The notes: generated from the sequence alone by a model not told the origin. Counted from the stretch's first letter, positions 37,125 to 51,692 are shown. The stretch: DNA of 64,000 nucleotides from Vanilla planifolia (GCA_023846275.1 CM043869.1:18385501-18449500); one strand, 5' to 3'. Numbers and translations are program-made.

Positions 37125-37560
37125 AATTTCTTATGCTTCTTCTTTCATAAGCTAATAGACACCTTTCCCTCCTTGAGGCTTCTCTTACATTTTTCCCTTA
37201 AAGCTTCTCTTTAACTTTTCCCTCCTTATTGAAGCTTCTTTTACTTCTTACTTATCCACTCACTTAGCAATGGTAATATGGAAAACTTAAATACAAAAAT
37301 CCGACCTAATTGAAAATTAACTTTCTATCTATTTATAAAATAAAATAATTTCTTTAATGTTTTATAACTTTAAAAATCAAAGAGAGTTTCAAAAATTATG
37401 CAATAATAATCAATAAGTTTCTTTCAAATAGTTCCATCAAACCAAATGTTCAAACTAAAATTCTAAAATATTGGAATAATGGCATGTTTTTTAAATGTAA
37501 TCAAAATTTATCATTTTAGTGTGATACATCAAATTATCAAAATACCAACTTTATTATATC
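35830..37560 (-). repeat. Left (3') LTR of gypsy fossil 2
   Basis: Aligns with 41930-43580 over its whole length. Shared blocks include AGATAATGTCTTAAA, AATTTACTTGAAT, ATTCCTTATGATG/AATGG, CTTTCATAAGCTAA and CAATAAGTTTC. It contains the CT microsatellite at 37077-37124, which the partner has in shorter form. Confidence 0.85.
37077..37124. repeat. (CT)n microsatellite
   Basis: CT-rich run with a few TTT interruptions, expanded relative to the matching place in the partner LTR (about 43237-43250). Confidence 0.9.
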
Positions 37561-38299
37561 ATAATACATATAATTAAATGTTTGCACATTTATTTTTGAA
37601 TTTACAAAATAAAAAAATACGAGGGCATTATAATCTCTCTTTCTTTTAAAACTATCTTCTCAAAACTTAGAATAATTATAAATAGTGAGCTTTTATATCT
37701 TCTTTCACTTTCTATGTTTTTTTAATTTAATTTAATTTTATCACAACAATTTAATCATAAGAATTATTTTTTTTCTCATCATTTTATTTTTTTTCTACTA
37801 AAAAATTGCTTTCTCCTAATATGTCATATTTGATTGAATTTCAACTCTTATATCATTTCTTATAATATATGATACATTAGTGATATATCTTCTTAGTTAT
37901 GATATATAAACACCTCTTGAATTTCAAATAATTATATTGGTAAAATTATTTTATTGGCTGACCTATTATTTGTGTAATATGAAAAATACTAATATAGTTG
38001 GATTTTAATTTTTCTATTTTACCAAATCTAAATACACTTTTCAAAAGACTAATATTTATAAAAGTGTGATTTCCCTTCTTAGAATTCAATATTCTGTACT
38101 TACTATTAAGATATTTTTTTTACTATATTTTCTTGTTATGTAGTTTCATTCACAAAATTAAATCGAATTAGTTGTCTTTTGTGTCAAACTAATGTAAAAG
38201 AGATTAATATTTTCTTTCATAAAAAGCTTTATAATGAATAATTATTATACTAGCTTGATAACTATTATTATATGCAGATTCAACTAATGATAAACGACT

Positions 38300-41200
38300 T
38301 TTCTAATCACTTCTATAATTTAAAACATAGTCTCAATAAATCTTTTGAAGTTCTGATTATTATTTCTATTTGACCATCTATTGAGGATAAAATGATGCAC
38401 TAAATTTTAATTGTATACCAAAAACATGATGCATATTCTTTCAAAAATATGATATAAATTTGGGATCTTGATCGTATATAATTTCTTTATATATCCCATG
38501 TAATCTTACAATTATTTTCATATAGATTTAGGCCAATCTTTTTGTTAAATATATTATTTTGTTGCTAAAAAATATTCAAATTTAATTTATCTATCAATAA
38601 ACACCCAAATTTAATCATGTCTTATAAGTGGTTTAAGCAAATTGACCATAAAGTTTGTGGCTATGCTTTCCCATTTTTTCTTAGGAATTAGCAAAGGTTA
38701 TATAACTCACTGAGTTCTTATTACTCTTTATTCACTTGTTAATAGATTAAGATTTTTTAGCCCAATTGAGAATGTGCCTACAATATATTTGCTTTAATTA
38801 TTGATATATTTTGGTTCCTCTAAGATGAATAGCATATTTGGAGTTATGAATTTCTTTTTAATGATAATAGTTTTAACTATTGAAGATTAAGTATGCCTAA
38901 ATAACATTAAAACCTCAAGGTATTATCATTCTCATCTAAAATGAAATTAGATGCCTAACTATTCTTAATTTCTAATTCAATTTGTAATATTCTTTGTGCT
39001 AAAACTAATTTTCTTTAATAGATTCTATCTAATCAAATCATATAGATAATTGATAAAATAGTTATGTTCTTCTTTATATTTCTTTTTTAAACAAATATTT
39101 GTCAACTTCAAATGTGATCCATTTTTACTTGAGCCATAGTTAAATTGATATGTACTTTCTATTTTGGGCATCAGTAATAACATTACCCTTTCCTAGAAGG
39201 TAGATTATTTTTACATCATAATCTTAGATAAAATTTGGCCATCTTTTTTGTCATAAATTGAGTTTTTCAATAAAAATATATATTAAAATTTGATAATTAA
39301 TTAATTTAAATTTTAAATTTCAAATTATAAAGATAGTACCTTAAAATTTTCAAATTGAGCACAATTACTGCTAACTTCAAATCAAAGACTAGATTATTCT
39401 TTTCATGATTTTTTAACTATCTTAAGAAATAAGATATTAATTTTCTAAATTGTATCAAAACGTGAATCTTTGAACTGATGCATCATTATAAATTTGATAG
39501 TTTTTATTTTTTAAGTAAAATTAGCAACAATGTTGTTAATTTTTCTTTTAGCTTTTAAAAACTTGTCTTACAAGAAAATCTCATTCAAATTTTTTAGTCT
39601 TTTGTGTGAGCCTTGTTAATGGAGAAGCTATCCAAGAAAAACTTTTCACAAATCTTTTGTAATAACTTGCTAATCACAAAAAGATTTTGATTTCAATTGC
39701 ATTTATAATTGAGATCTTCTAAAAATCTAATGAAATCCCCTCTACCCAAAGATATGTCTCAAAAAAATAACTTGGGATAATAGAATTGATATTTTGAGAA
39801 CTTAGCATACAATTATTATTATTTTAATATTTGTAGCACTATAAATAGATGTTTACCTATTAACACTTTTAAATATACTAAAATATTATCAATATAAAAT
39901 AATCATACATTGATCGAGATAATTTTAAATATACTATTCATCGTATTCAAGAACTTCATAAGTGCATTAGTTAAGTCAAATGACAATACCAAAACTTTAT
40001 AATATTCATATCTACTTTTGAAAATAGCCTTAGTTATGTCTTCTTTCTTTATTTTCAACTAGTGAAAACTAAATATTAAATCTATATTTGAAAACACCAT
40101 AATACGTTAGAACTAATCAAACAAATCATCTATCCTTGATGAAGGATACACATTCTTAATGATAATCTTATTGATTTGTTTATAGTTAATATACTTTCTT
40201 ATATTATCATCCTTCTTCTTCATAAATAAAATATATTTGTCTCATAACAATACCTTTTATTTAAAAATTCTTGAATTTGTATTTTTATTTCTTGTAATCT
40301 TGTAGGTGTTATTTTATATAGAGCTTTTGATATATGCTTAGCTTTTGGTAACATCTAAAATTTAAATTCAATTTCTTTATATGGAGGAAGTCTAAGTATT
40401 TTTTTAAGAACACATCTAGATACTTACACATTACAAGAATTTCTTGAAGCTTTCTAAAACTTTGATTATAGCAATTACAAATCCCTTTGCTTCCTTTAAA
40501 TAACAACTTTTTTCCTTCAAAGATAACAACTTTTGAATTATTAAGACCAATATAAAAAGAATTTTTCTTTCTTTTTTAAAATAAACTACTTCTTCCCTAA
40601 CTCGAATTCTTAATTTTTATCTTTTCTTTACATAAAAAATTTTTATTTGATGTTGTACTAACTAATCCTCTCCTAATATGACATCCATGAATAACATTAT
40701 TAGTTCAATAAAAAAATTCTTTCTTTTGAATTATTATTTACCCTTAGACATATTTGTCCACTTTAATTTAATTACCATAAAGTAATTTAACTAATAATAT
40801 ATTTTTTATTAATTATAATTTTATAGATAAAATATCACATATATGCTAAGAAATAAAAGTGTTTCATGCTCTATAATCAAATAATACTAATACTAAAAAA
40901 TATCAAAATAATAAAGTACTTAAAATAATATAAATGGAATTAGAAGAATATTATTGTAAAATTGCATATACATTTGACCATCCTTGCCTGTAGTTTGCCC
41001 TCTACCATCTCCTCTTGATGATACTATAAATATGGAGCCTTTGCTTCTGCCTACTCCACCTCTATCTCATCTAACAAAACTAGAAGGTACCTAAGCCATC
41101 TCAGATATACCTTATTTTGAGGACATGCTTTGGTTATGTAACTTACCTCTTTGCACAAAAGACATGTATCTATCTACCAAGAACATACTAGCATAAATGT

Positions 41201-41920
41201 CTATGGAATTTGCCACACTCTAGGCACTAAGGTGTCTTTCTACTAAATTTCACATCTATTTTACTATAGTTGGAAACTAATCCCACTTTACTATAGTTGG
41301 AAACTCCTTTTAAAAGAAGTGGTACTTGTAATCATCAAGGATTCTTCTTTCTTTTACTCTAGCTTTTTCTTGGATTCCAACAATCACAAACCCCATCCAA
41401 TTAGTCTTGTATGTTTTTATTAATTGTATATAATTATATACTATGAGCAAAATTAAAGTAGTTTGATTTCATGTTTCAAACCTTTGTAAAACATAAAACA
41501 TAGTTGCTCCTTTGAGCCTATCATATTTGGAGCATGCCTTATTAAAGTATTGAAGTTTTGTTCATAATCTATGACTAAGAGATCATTTTGAGCGAATCTT
41601 ACTAAATCTTCCCTACTTTCCATTATAGGCATAAGAAAGTACCATCTTTCAAAGTATTCCACAAATTCTTTTCATTATATTCTTTAATAAGCCTACTATA
41701 GAAATGAATTCGATGGCAAGATTCTCACTAATAACATCCTCTAATAATTCTCACTAATAACATCCTCTAATAATAAAGTAGTTAAAGGAATATCTCAATC
41801 ATACCATCTTTGAATATCAATCCTACATGAAATACTAGTGATAGTGGAGAAAGAGATCTTTGAAGTCATTTCATAATAGTATACAACTAATGTCTATCGT
41901 GCCTAACATTCCTTGTTAAG
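38300..41920 (-). mobile_element. Internal gag-pol remnant of gypsy fossil 2
   Basis: The best-preserved part is gag at 41453-41662 on the - strand. It has the helical core of plant gypsy gag, including a DLVRFAQNDLLVIDYEQNF stretch equivalent to the family's LxQGxMxVxEYExxF motif. Weak pol patches follow toward lower coordinates. No functional protein is expected. Confidence 0.75.
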
Positions 41921-41929
41921 ACTTATCAT

Positions 41930-43590
41930 ATAAAGTGAAATCACGAGATAATGTCTTAAAAGCTTTCACTTTTTATTCTTTATTTTATTTCATATCATGA
42001 TATTTAATCATGTCATATCATACATCATATATTGTATCATAAAACAATTATAAGTGGGTGCATAACATTTCATATCATAACACCATTAAAGATGTTATGC
42101 ATATAAGGCTCATAATAAAGACATGTGACTTTCATTGTTTAGATCCATTTTGTAGACAAGCTCTTTATGAAAGAAAGATTTTCATATAAGTGGATTTTTA
42201 AATGATTTATGAGATTGACAAAAGAAATTTATCCTCTATAACTCTATTTCATAAAATATTATATACATATACAGACCTACACTCACACACACACACACAC
42301 ACATATAGTCATCTATACTAATAACATATATCACATCATATTATATCGTGTTAATTTTAGTTCATAATTAATATTAGAACCAACACAAACAAATAAAAAA
42401 GGTCTTGCTAATATACTCAATTAACCACACTTACATTACAATTTACTTGAATTCACTTAAATCTCAAAGATTGCTCTAATGTCATTCTTGTTCATTTTTT
42501 CTTAGTTTCTTACAACAACAAAATCATACATAACTCATCAGAATTTAACATTTTAATATTATTATTCTTCATAACATTTGAATTGAAATGTTACTCAAAG
42601 TTTAACATCATGTTTTTCAAAATAAAGCTTTGAACTTTCTAAATAAAACATTTTTACTATAGTTAAATAAACCAAAATTTATGAAATTTATATTTAACTT
42701 CCAAACATTGCTATTCCTTATAATGGTAGTAATTTATAATAGTTCCACATTAATTCCTCTTAGGATTCAAGCTTACATTTTGTTGCAGTTGAGATATCCT
42801 TTATTGCTAACTATTTCCTTACAAATCTAACAACTCATTGCATAGTTAAAATTATCCTTACTAAAAAACTCCCAATCTTTTATTCTCCTCCTCATTACTA
42901 TTAATTTTCTATTTGATTTTTTCTTAATTTTATCTTGCTATTCTTAGTAGTTATTACTTGCTATAGCCACTCTCTCCTTGAGCTAAAATTTATAGTAGCA
43001 ATTCCTATACCTCTTCACCTTGCTACACTTCTTTATTTGTTGAATTTATTACAACTTGTACTCTTTTCTGGATTTCTCTCCCTTTTGCAACTTCATGATG
43101 TCTTCACAAGCCTTAGTGGTTAAGAGTGGTAGCTTGTTTTTAGTTTTAGTCAGAAGTGTACCCAGAAAATTAAGAGGATAGAAGAAACTTACTTCACTAA
43201 CCACAGACCAAATCTCTATTATTTTTGCACCTCCTTATCTCTTTCTCTTGATTCTTCCTTGCTTCATCTTTCATAAGCTAAGTAGTCCCTTTTCCTCCCC
43301 TCTTGAAGCTTCCCTTATTTCTTACTTATCTAATCACTTAAGGGAAAAACATTTAAAAAAAAATGTAATTTGGTTGAAAATTATATTCTCAACTATTTAT
43401 AACATAAAATAATTTTTTAAAATTTATAACTTTGAAAATCAATGCAAAATTAAGGAGAGTTTTAAAAATTATGCCACACAGACCAATAAGTTTCACTTAA
43501 AGAATTATATCTAATCACATGTTCAAACACAAATTCCAAGCTACTTAAATGTTTAAACCTAAACAATATCTAATCATATTTTTTGGGGAG
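41930..43590 (-). repeat. Right (5') LTR of gypsy fossil 2
   Basis: Partner of 35830-37560 (see that entry for shared blocks). A CA microsatellite lies inside at 42284-42304. Confidence 0.85.
42284..42304. repeat. (CA)n microsatellite
   Basis: About ten CA units inside the right LTR of gypsy fossil 2; absent at the matching place in the left LTR. Confidence 0.9.
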
Positions 43591-44959
43591 CCTTGTGAAA
43601 GGGAGAACTACCCTGTTAAAAGCAAAAGTGACGATTTTTTACAAGGAATTTGACAAGAATTTTGCAAGGAAGCAAAGTATGGACTTTTCATGGATTTTAT
43701 TTGATATTTTGATTGATCTAATGAATTACCTGCTTCTAAAGCATGCATTGGGTTGCATAAGGACCTTAGCAAAGATGGCATCAATATTAATAACATTATG
43801 AAGGAAATTAGAGTGAGAATTGGATCTTTTAAGAATAGAACCTATAATTCAAAGTGCAAATTAGACTTATTGAACCATCTAATAATTATTAAGGAAAGAG
43901 ATTGAAAGGAACTTGGTGGCTTACAAGGATGGTGAATAAATTGTGCCTTTTTTTTAATATTTTATAATTTCATTTCTTCAAACTCAAAGTTAATCTAACA
44001 ATACCATATTATAGTTAAGATTTAAGATTTAAAATTTTAAGAAAACTTCTTACTATTCATATAAGAATTAAAACAATTCAATCAAATAATTTAGATTCTT
44101 GATAATCATTTTTAGCTTTTAAAGCACTTTATAATTGACAATAAAGAAAAAAGAAATATGTAAGAACAAATAATAAAGTACACAAAAATTTCAAGTGGTG
44201 TTATCACCAACACTTGGCATACATCTACCCTTAATTGGTGTGATTAGGATTCAACTAACAATGTCTTTGCCCAATTGACAAGTAGGCTATAAACCTCATA
44301 ATGCCTTGAATAACTTGATCAACAATAGCTTTATTGAGCTCACAATCACAAACAACATAAGGCCATAGACAAGGCAATTACTTGATTCAAAAATAACTAA
44401 AAAAATAAAATATACAACACTTCAAAGAAATTTATACAAATACTTATATCTTAAATCTAAAACAAAGTGGCACAAATAGGTAAAAATGTCCAAAGAGATG
44501 TAACTAATGGCTAATGAATAAATAACTATGAACATAAGCCTAAATGATATTACAATAGAAAATAAATGCCCTAGCTATAAGAGATGAAGAGCTTGATAAC
44601 AAACAATGAACAAGTTAAAGGTATCATAAAAATGTTTTTTTCTTTTATTTCTTCCTCACTTTTTTTATTCTTAATACACTCCTATCTATATATTTTAAGG
44701 ATTTAAAATAAGTTAAGATAGGTGCAATAGAGAGATTTAGCTCCCAAAATATATAAGATTAGTCATTAGAAGTTTCAATAATGATTATATTAATATGTTG
44801 AAACCGTCATATGAAGATGATGAGAGCAATACTCTGATCATGCTAGATGATGTGATGGTATGATAAATGTAAAATGACTCTAAATGACTTATGGTATGCA
44901 TATAAGAAATATTTTTATATTATATGATATCAATTCTTAACATAATACTTTAATTTTGT

Positions 44960-45850
44960 ATACATATACCAAATTGTACAAGTATAATATAATTTAAATT
45001 TATAATTTAAATAGTTTCATACAAGTGTGATGATAGATTATCATCATACAATATTTATTTTTACTAAGAACCAAGATTTTGAAAAAATGTTTTATGATGT
45101 GATTGTATAAGAATAAACTATTATATCATCATATAATAATTAACTTAACTAAACTTAAAAGAATAGTCATACACATATGATAAACCAACCATATTAGTAT
45201 AATAATTTTGTATCAAAATTGTGTTGAATCGCCTATAATAACATAATATACAAGTGTGATATTAAGGTCATCATTATACAATAATATAAATCATCAATAT
45301 TATGGCTAATAAAAGAATGATTACACTCATATGATTTAAAAATCATATTTATATGACATAATGAATGCATTGCTTTCTTAAATAATTTAAGTTATTTATG
45401 ATAAGATTTAAATATATAAATATGATACTTTACTTTGTATTGTATGATGTAGTCATTTTGAATATATAGAACAAAACTTAGTAATCATATAACGACTATT
45501 AAACATACGACTAATTTATATTATCATGATAAGGTTATATCAATAAGATATATTAATTATATATATTTGACCACAACTAAGCTTATATTTGATAAAATCT
45601 AAGAGAAAATAGATTGTGCACTCATAGAAAGGAAGTTTCATAGATATATAATATTGTTTAAACCCAAATCTCAAAGAATGAATAGTGCATGTATAAAGCC
45701 AATATCTTGCATCAAGTTTGTAATTTTAATTCTAAGTTCATATAATAGTTGCATCTATATATTAAACCAATCGTACACATATTGTGTCATGAAAAAACCA
45801 AATTTCAATTGTAGATTTAAGCCTGAGTTCAGACTATACAAGTATGGTAT
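44960..45850. repeat. Diverged ~80-bp repeats with CATACAAGTGTGAT-type palindromes
   Basis: Motifs that pair ATACAAGTGTGAT with a nearby ATCATCATACAAT recur near 44975, 45012, 45100, 45172, 45252 and 45325, with spacings mostly of 73-88 bp. They look like subrepeats of the U3 part of the LTR. Confidence 0.5.
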
Positions 45851-45938
45851 TAGATACTATATTATATGATCATCAGGTAATAAAAATAAAGCTTATTTCA
45901 AAGTTAGTTTCTTTGACTTAGAGCTTATGTCTTTTATC

Positions 45939-45941
<3 letters not shown>

Positions 45942-46025
<84 letters not shown>
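45942..46025. repeat. (AT)n microsatellite, ~42 units
   Basis: Uninterrupted AT run of about 84 bp. It is the longest pure repeat in the window and likely to vary between individuals. Confidence 0.95.
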
Positions 46026-46027
<2 letters not shown>

Positions 46028-48506
46028 ATGTTTCTAATGCAACTCTAGATGGTTAATACTCACAAACAAAGGATTTAATAATATTGAATGAGAAGAGTAA
46101 GATAGAATTCGATCATAATGTGATACTTAAGTATAAATGGAATATTTGATATTGTTAACCATGGTAATGTTGTAAATGAATGCCTACAAGTGGTTTAGTC
46201 ATATCCCAAGGAGTAAATTTAGTTGATTCCAAAATTCAAAAGTTAAGCCAAAAACATTCTTGAGAAAAGGTCTTCTCACTCCTTTCCATTCTAATGTCTT
46301 AACGCTTTACTCCTTTTCAACATTTCTTGATTTAACCAGATCTACATACACAAGCACTTCAATTATATATTAGTAAATAATAGCTTAATTTTGTGACCAT
46401 CATCCTCAATAGCAAAATAGAGATAAAATCAGGATGGTAGTCAAATGGTTCCATGTTTGTTTCATAATGAATTAAATAATTCAATGTGGATATTAGATAT
46501 TATAATAATTTTATAAAATTGTTCTAGGGTCTCTAACATTTTATTATCATCCAACTATGATAGATTGAATACCTAATAGACCATCTGATGATAATTTGAT
46601 GACTATCAAATTGTTTAATGAAGACCTAAATCGAATTAGATTGTAGGTCAAATTGACACTTTAGATGTCTAATACATGTTATAATGCTCATTGGATTGGC
46701 CAATAACTTGGATTGGATGGTTCAATGGGCCAATAGATAATCTAACTAAAGGCAAAATGTTTAAGTCTTAATGGTCAAAGGTGAGCCAACTAATGCAAAT
46801 AATTTTGTTAAATATTATAGGAGGTGTGAGAATAAATATAAGCATCATAAATTAAAAACACCAACATATATAATTTTAGAATACACAAAAAGGATAAAAA
46901 ATAGGAAGACTATTAATTGAAAACCAAAGTAGGAATGTTATTCACCTATTTGTGTATCTGTTTGCTATTTAATAAAATGTATAGATATGTTTACAATTTA
47001 TATAGGGAAAAACATTTTGACTAAGTATTTTTTTGATTTTTTGATTTGTATATACCTTTATTAGTTATTCATCATGTTTATTTAATTGTTTGCATGTTAT
47101 ATTTGAGGTTTTTTATTTGATTTCAACATGTATAAACATTTTGCATGTCATTACATAAGTGATATTAAAAATTATGTTGATAATATAAAATGAGATAAAT
47201 AATGTAATAAACATAATTTTACTAAGCCTAATATATTGTAACCCTTGGAATTAAGCTAGAATAATTATTCTAATGTATATGAATGAAGTTGAATTATTGA
47301 AATTGTATGTTTATATGTCAAATAATATTAAATTATTATGACTTTAGAGAGTGTGCTATGGTTTCAAATATATTAAACAAATCTTATTTTAGCATGCTAT
47401 TAGATAGAACTTTTCAAGAAAAATTTAATGATGCTCAATTTGTAAATCTTAAAGATATAGATAATTACTTATAAATTTTTAAAGAAAAGAATATAAATAT
47501 AATTCATTTAAATGGTCATGGTAAATTTACAATTTCAAGTAATGTTTTATTGTCTTTAGGAATGGGTTTGAATTAAATTCTTGGAATGTGTTAGGCTATA
47601 GACTTGGAGAAAGCTAAGAGTATATAAAAACAAAGGTGATGAGTTTGGAAAGCCAATTTAGAGAGAGAGAGAAAGCTTGGATAGAGAAGAAAATTTCAAG
47701 GAACAAGAAGAGGATTAGTGGAAAAGAGAGTAGAATGTGTTGCTATATTTTAGAGGAAAGTTTAATAAAAAAGAAAAGGAGAAGAGATTTTTTAGCTAAA
47801 AAACATAAAAGAAATATATAGTAGCTACTAACAAGTTAAGATAAGTGTTTAAGATTAATTCTATTATGAAATTCATTTAAATTTTATGCAAATAAAGGTA
47901 TGGTTTGGTTATGATCATGCTAGAAATGGTATTAGAATGTTTTGAAGTGGATTTAAAGTGATTAGAAAAAAGTTTGGATAAAAAATAGGAGATAGAAGAT
48001 GAAGAGAGTGTTGTTAATTTCAAAATCAAGAGATTAAAGATGTAGAGAGTTGTCAATTCAAAATCATATAAGGATGATGGTGCAAACCATACTTATATTA
48101 TCAGTGTTAAATAGTTGAGATGAGAGAATCAAATCAATCTAATTAATGGGTCATACATACATCTGTGTACTAATCATATGATATAATGAGCTCAATTGTA
48201 CAATATGATGAGTGTAAAATTAAATGAAATGAATCATTGTAACTATGTGTAAACATATTATTAAATTAATTATTGGTTAATTATAAATATAAAATATTTT
48301 TGTATTACTTGTTATTATACATATTAATACTTAACAAGATTTCTAAATAAAAACTAGCTGGATTATATTAGATAATTTAGATATCACTATAGATAGTTAT
48401 TTATCTATATAAATATATTTAATATAAATAAAAATATAAATATACTTGAAACCTTGGAAATGAAAATAGAAATAAAAAATTTCTTTCTTGATATAATATC
48501 TTTATT

Positions 48507-48749
48507 TTATATTTCATTAAACCTAGTGATGTACCATAAGATATAAGTTTAAAGACTATATATATCTAGTGTGCACAATTATCTTATACATGATATTACA
48601 CTTAATAATAGACTATAAGGTATAGATTTTGATACTATACTTATTTAGTAGGCACCATAACATCATTATTTACATTCGATCTAGTGATGAGCCACTTGTT
48701 ATAAATTTAGAGCCATACCTATCTAATTGGTGCCTTGATTACATCACAT

Positions 48750-48828
<79 letters not shown>

Positions 48829-48895
48829 TACATTAGATCTTATGATGGATCATAAGACATAGGTTTGTAAACCATAAATATTTAGTAATAAATGT
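48507..48895. repeat. Diverged ~75-85-bp tandem repeat, split by an AT run
   Basis: Four units (about 48507, 48593, 48667 and 48826) share the pattern GATCTAGTGATGAGCCA, then ATAGATTT, then CCATACCTATCTAGTAGGCACC in varying states of decay. A 70-bp AT microsatellite (48754-48823) has expanded between units 3 and 4. Confidence 0.65.
48754..48823. repeat. (AT)n microsatellite, ~35 units
   Basis: Pure AT run; it produces a spurious Tyr-Ile reading frame. Confidence 0.95.
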
Positions 48896-51059
48896 TGACA
48901 AGAAGTCATTCAATATAGATGTTGCTAATATCAGATACAGAGGATAATGATTAAAGAAAAATAAACTTTTATAAATATAAAAATATTAAGAATTTGGAAT
49001 AAATATAAAATAAAATGAATAAAAAATGTTCATATTTCAATTGATTTATTTGCCAATATTATTTTATAATATCATTTTTGGTTTACACCTTTTATACTTC
49101 GTATTATTCTATTATTTCAACAAAATATTATTATATTGATTTTACATATCACATCTTTTATATCATGTTACTTTATTTAATTTATTTGTTGACTTCTTTA
49201 AAATCTTACTAATATTTATATCACAAGTAATACAATCACTACATTGAGAGATAGGGATCTTGATGGTATGGATAAGGATGTTATTTTTTATAAACATAAT
49301 ATGTAGTGTTTGTATATGGAGGATTTGTAATGTTTTGGGGATAGTGATTGTATGTACTTGAATAGTAGTTAACATCATTATAGTGCTTTATGAATACTTA
49401 AGATCATTTCATTATGTTTTATATTTATGTTATTTATTTTGTATTCTTTATATAATAAACATTTGGTAACTAAATACATTATTAATTACTAGAATCATAT
49501 TATTATTATGGGTTTAATTTTAGATTTTATCTTATTATTAGGTCTTTGCTTAGAATACTATCACTTATCTATTTATTATTATTTAATCTCTTATTTTTTT
49601 AAATTAAAATAGATTGATTAGGTGGGGACTTGACAAGTAAAGTATGGATAAAAATGATTAACAAAATATGTATAATTCCTATCATTCAAAAGAATGGGCT
49701 TTATATATGAAACCCCATGGAATAAAGACATGTGTCTAAGGGGTATTATATATTATATATTGTATCTTAAAAAGGATGTATACTAAAAATGTATGGTTCC
49801 AATGCATTGAATATAAGAACAATATAATAGATAACCCAAATAATTGGTATGATGTAATTAGGTTATATGAAAAATAAGAAATCATATGGACAACAAATGA
49901 TCTTAATAAAAATATTGGATCATATGAAAATTAATTGAGATATAAAAGAGAAAATAATAATTGTTTGTAAGAATTTAAAGCATTACATAATATATCTTGG
50001 TTATTTATTTTACTATAATGCTTGATTTTTATGATATCTAATTGACTATACTATGGACTTGGCATATAACATGACCTCAACTTTGCAATATTTTTATAAT
50101 TATTTATATTTTACTTCTAAATGTATGATGATGGTTCAAGCTACTTTTGGTTAACATTTTAGGTATTATGGATGCATAGTATTGGACTTTAAGAGAGAAT
50201 TGAAGTGAGTTGGACATTAGTATGATTACTAATTTGATATTAGATTAGTGCAAATAATTTAATAAGAATCTAAGACATTTAAAGATAATAATATGAGCAT
50301 TATGGAAGCAACATGGTCTTTTAATATTTATTTTATCTTTCACCGTAACAACTAACAATGTGATTTTATATTTAGTTTATTTCCATTGTAATAAAATATT
50401 TGTTAAATGGTTGAAATATATGGTATCCTTATATTTTTAAAGATAATTATTTAAGTGTTATGCTAGAATCATCATGTGGCTTTATGAGAGAATCCTTATT
50501 TATTCGAAGACATTAATAATTGGTCATAATTTGGAATAAATGAGCTAGGTGATATTATGGGCAACACAGAATGATACTTATATAGATTAGATTTCTATCA
50601 TCCAAAACAAAGTAAATATAAGATGATAACCAAGATAATAAAATAAGTTAGATACTTGCCATAAAAAATAAATTAAATATAGAGTGAAAAATAAAACAAA
50701 ATAATATGATAGGTACATATTATAGGGAAATTAACTTAGAAATGTGACACTCTAGCTCATCTATGCTAAGTAATCTATCATAATGGGAAAGCACTTGCAC
50801 TTAATTATGATATTTATTACTACTTGTGATTTTCTATGTGTGTACTATATAGCCTAATATATATATATATATATACATATACATTTTAAATACTTGCTAT
50901 GTAAAAAATTGACTTTAGGAATCCTAAACTACACAATAAGGGAGTGGCAAATACCAACAATGAACTTGATACAGAGGAACAGTCTCTAGAGGAAAGAGAT
51001 CATGAAATACAAAAAAATGATTGCTAGGTTGCAAGTTTAAAGGAGGACAACACCTAAAA

Positions 51060-51500
51060 ATGTAATAATGCAAACTTGATTATATCCAATGGATTATTTG
51101 GTGGAGAAATGATTGAAATTTTATCTACCACATTTTGCATATATTATCGATCCCATTCAAGCAAAAGTATAGTTAGAGAGGCTGAAATGTTATTTAACAA
51201 TGTGACTTGCACAAAATATCAAAAGGTCTCTTGATAGTATTGATTCTTAATGACATTGTTGGTCATTGTGGGTAAGGACAACAAATACTTTATTTTGAAG
51301 TTAAAACTTACTCAAATTTCTTAGAGAGAGTTTTGTCAAGATTTTGAGAAATGGTTTGTCTCAAAATTAGCAAGGGAAAAGATGTGGGATGAGCTAATTA
51401 GGCTAAAATAGAGGTAATGTATTTTGATAAATTAAAATTTATTACATGAGAAGAGGTTTTACATCATGCCTTATTTGGTACATGAGAGTATTAATATCTT
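51060..51500 (+). mobile_element. Gag remnant of gypsy fossil 3
   Basis: Patches on the + strand match the plant gypsy gag core in order: a PHF...IDPIQA stretch, an LER helix, then a block corresponding to the family's F-x-WF-x-KxxREKM helix around 51330-51390. It is decayed. Confidence 0.65.
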
Positions 51501-51692
51501 TCAAATTGGTTTGATTGTTATAATGATACTAATCAGATCCATTTCTTGAAGGAAATGGCCTAAACAGTCTTTCAAAAACTTAAGTGAGAATATCATATAT
51601 GGCTAAAAAGTAACCATTAATGTGATTTGAAATACATTGCAAATTTGGTGAGGTGCACTTGAGTGATGATATTATCTCAATGACATTGTGTT

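Larger units (their letters stand above)
35830..43590 (-). mobile_element. Ty3/gypsy retrotransposon fossil 2
   Basis: Two long LTRs (about 1.7 kb each) enclose about 4.3 kb in which the - strand shows gypsy gag (about 41450-41660), a zinc-knuckle patch (about 41110-41180), reverse-transcriptase patches (about 40100-40250) and an integrase patch (about 38360-38420), in correct order. It is broken many times and the internal part is shorter than a complete element. The LTRs agree at about 70-75 percent of positions by eye, so this insertion is old but seems somewhat younger than fossil 1. Confidence 0.85.
43900..46060 (-). mobile_element. LTR fossil (solo LTR), antisense
   Basis: The block at 44190-44380 (AAGTGGTGTTATCACC, CATACATCTACCC, then lines ending in GCCATAGACAAGGCAATT) resembles the reverse strand of an R/U5 region, as in the intron-4 LTR and the LTR at 58500-60960. 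A run of CATACAAGTGTGAT-like palindromic motifs follows at 44960-45850, the expected U3 side. There is no coding domain. The far edge is obscured by an 84-bp AT run. Confidence 0.45.
46400..49700 (+). repeat. 5' LTR region of gypsy fossil 3
   Basis: 46890-47170 aligns with 63690-63990 of the 3' LTR (shared: TATTCA, GTTATTTGATGAGATGTATAGAT-like sequence, and GTTATATTTG). Because the 3' LTR is cut by the window edge, only this part can be paired. The tandem repeats at 48507-48895 probably belong to the same LTR. Both ends are uncertain. Confidence 0.55.

Noticed and set aside
42935-43123. Leucine-rich 62-residue frame, possible small membrane protein
   Set aside because: It lies within the right LTR of gypsy fossil 2, the matching place in the left LTR does not keep the frame, and hydrophobicity follows from T-rich composition.
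48629-48862. Open frame with a long Tyr-Ile repeat
   Set aside because: It is produced by the AT microsatellite at 48754-48823 and has no protein-like sequence on either side.
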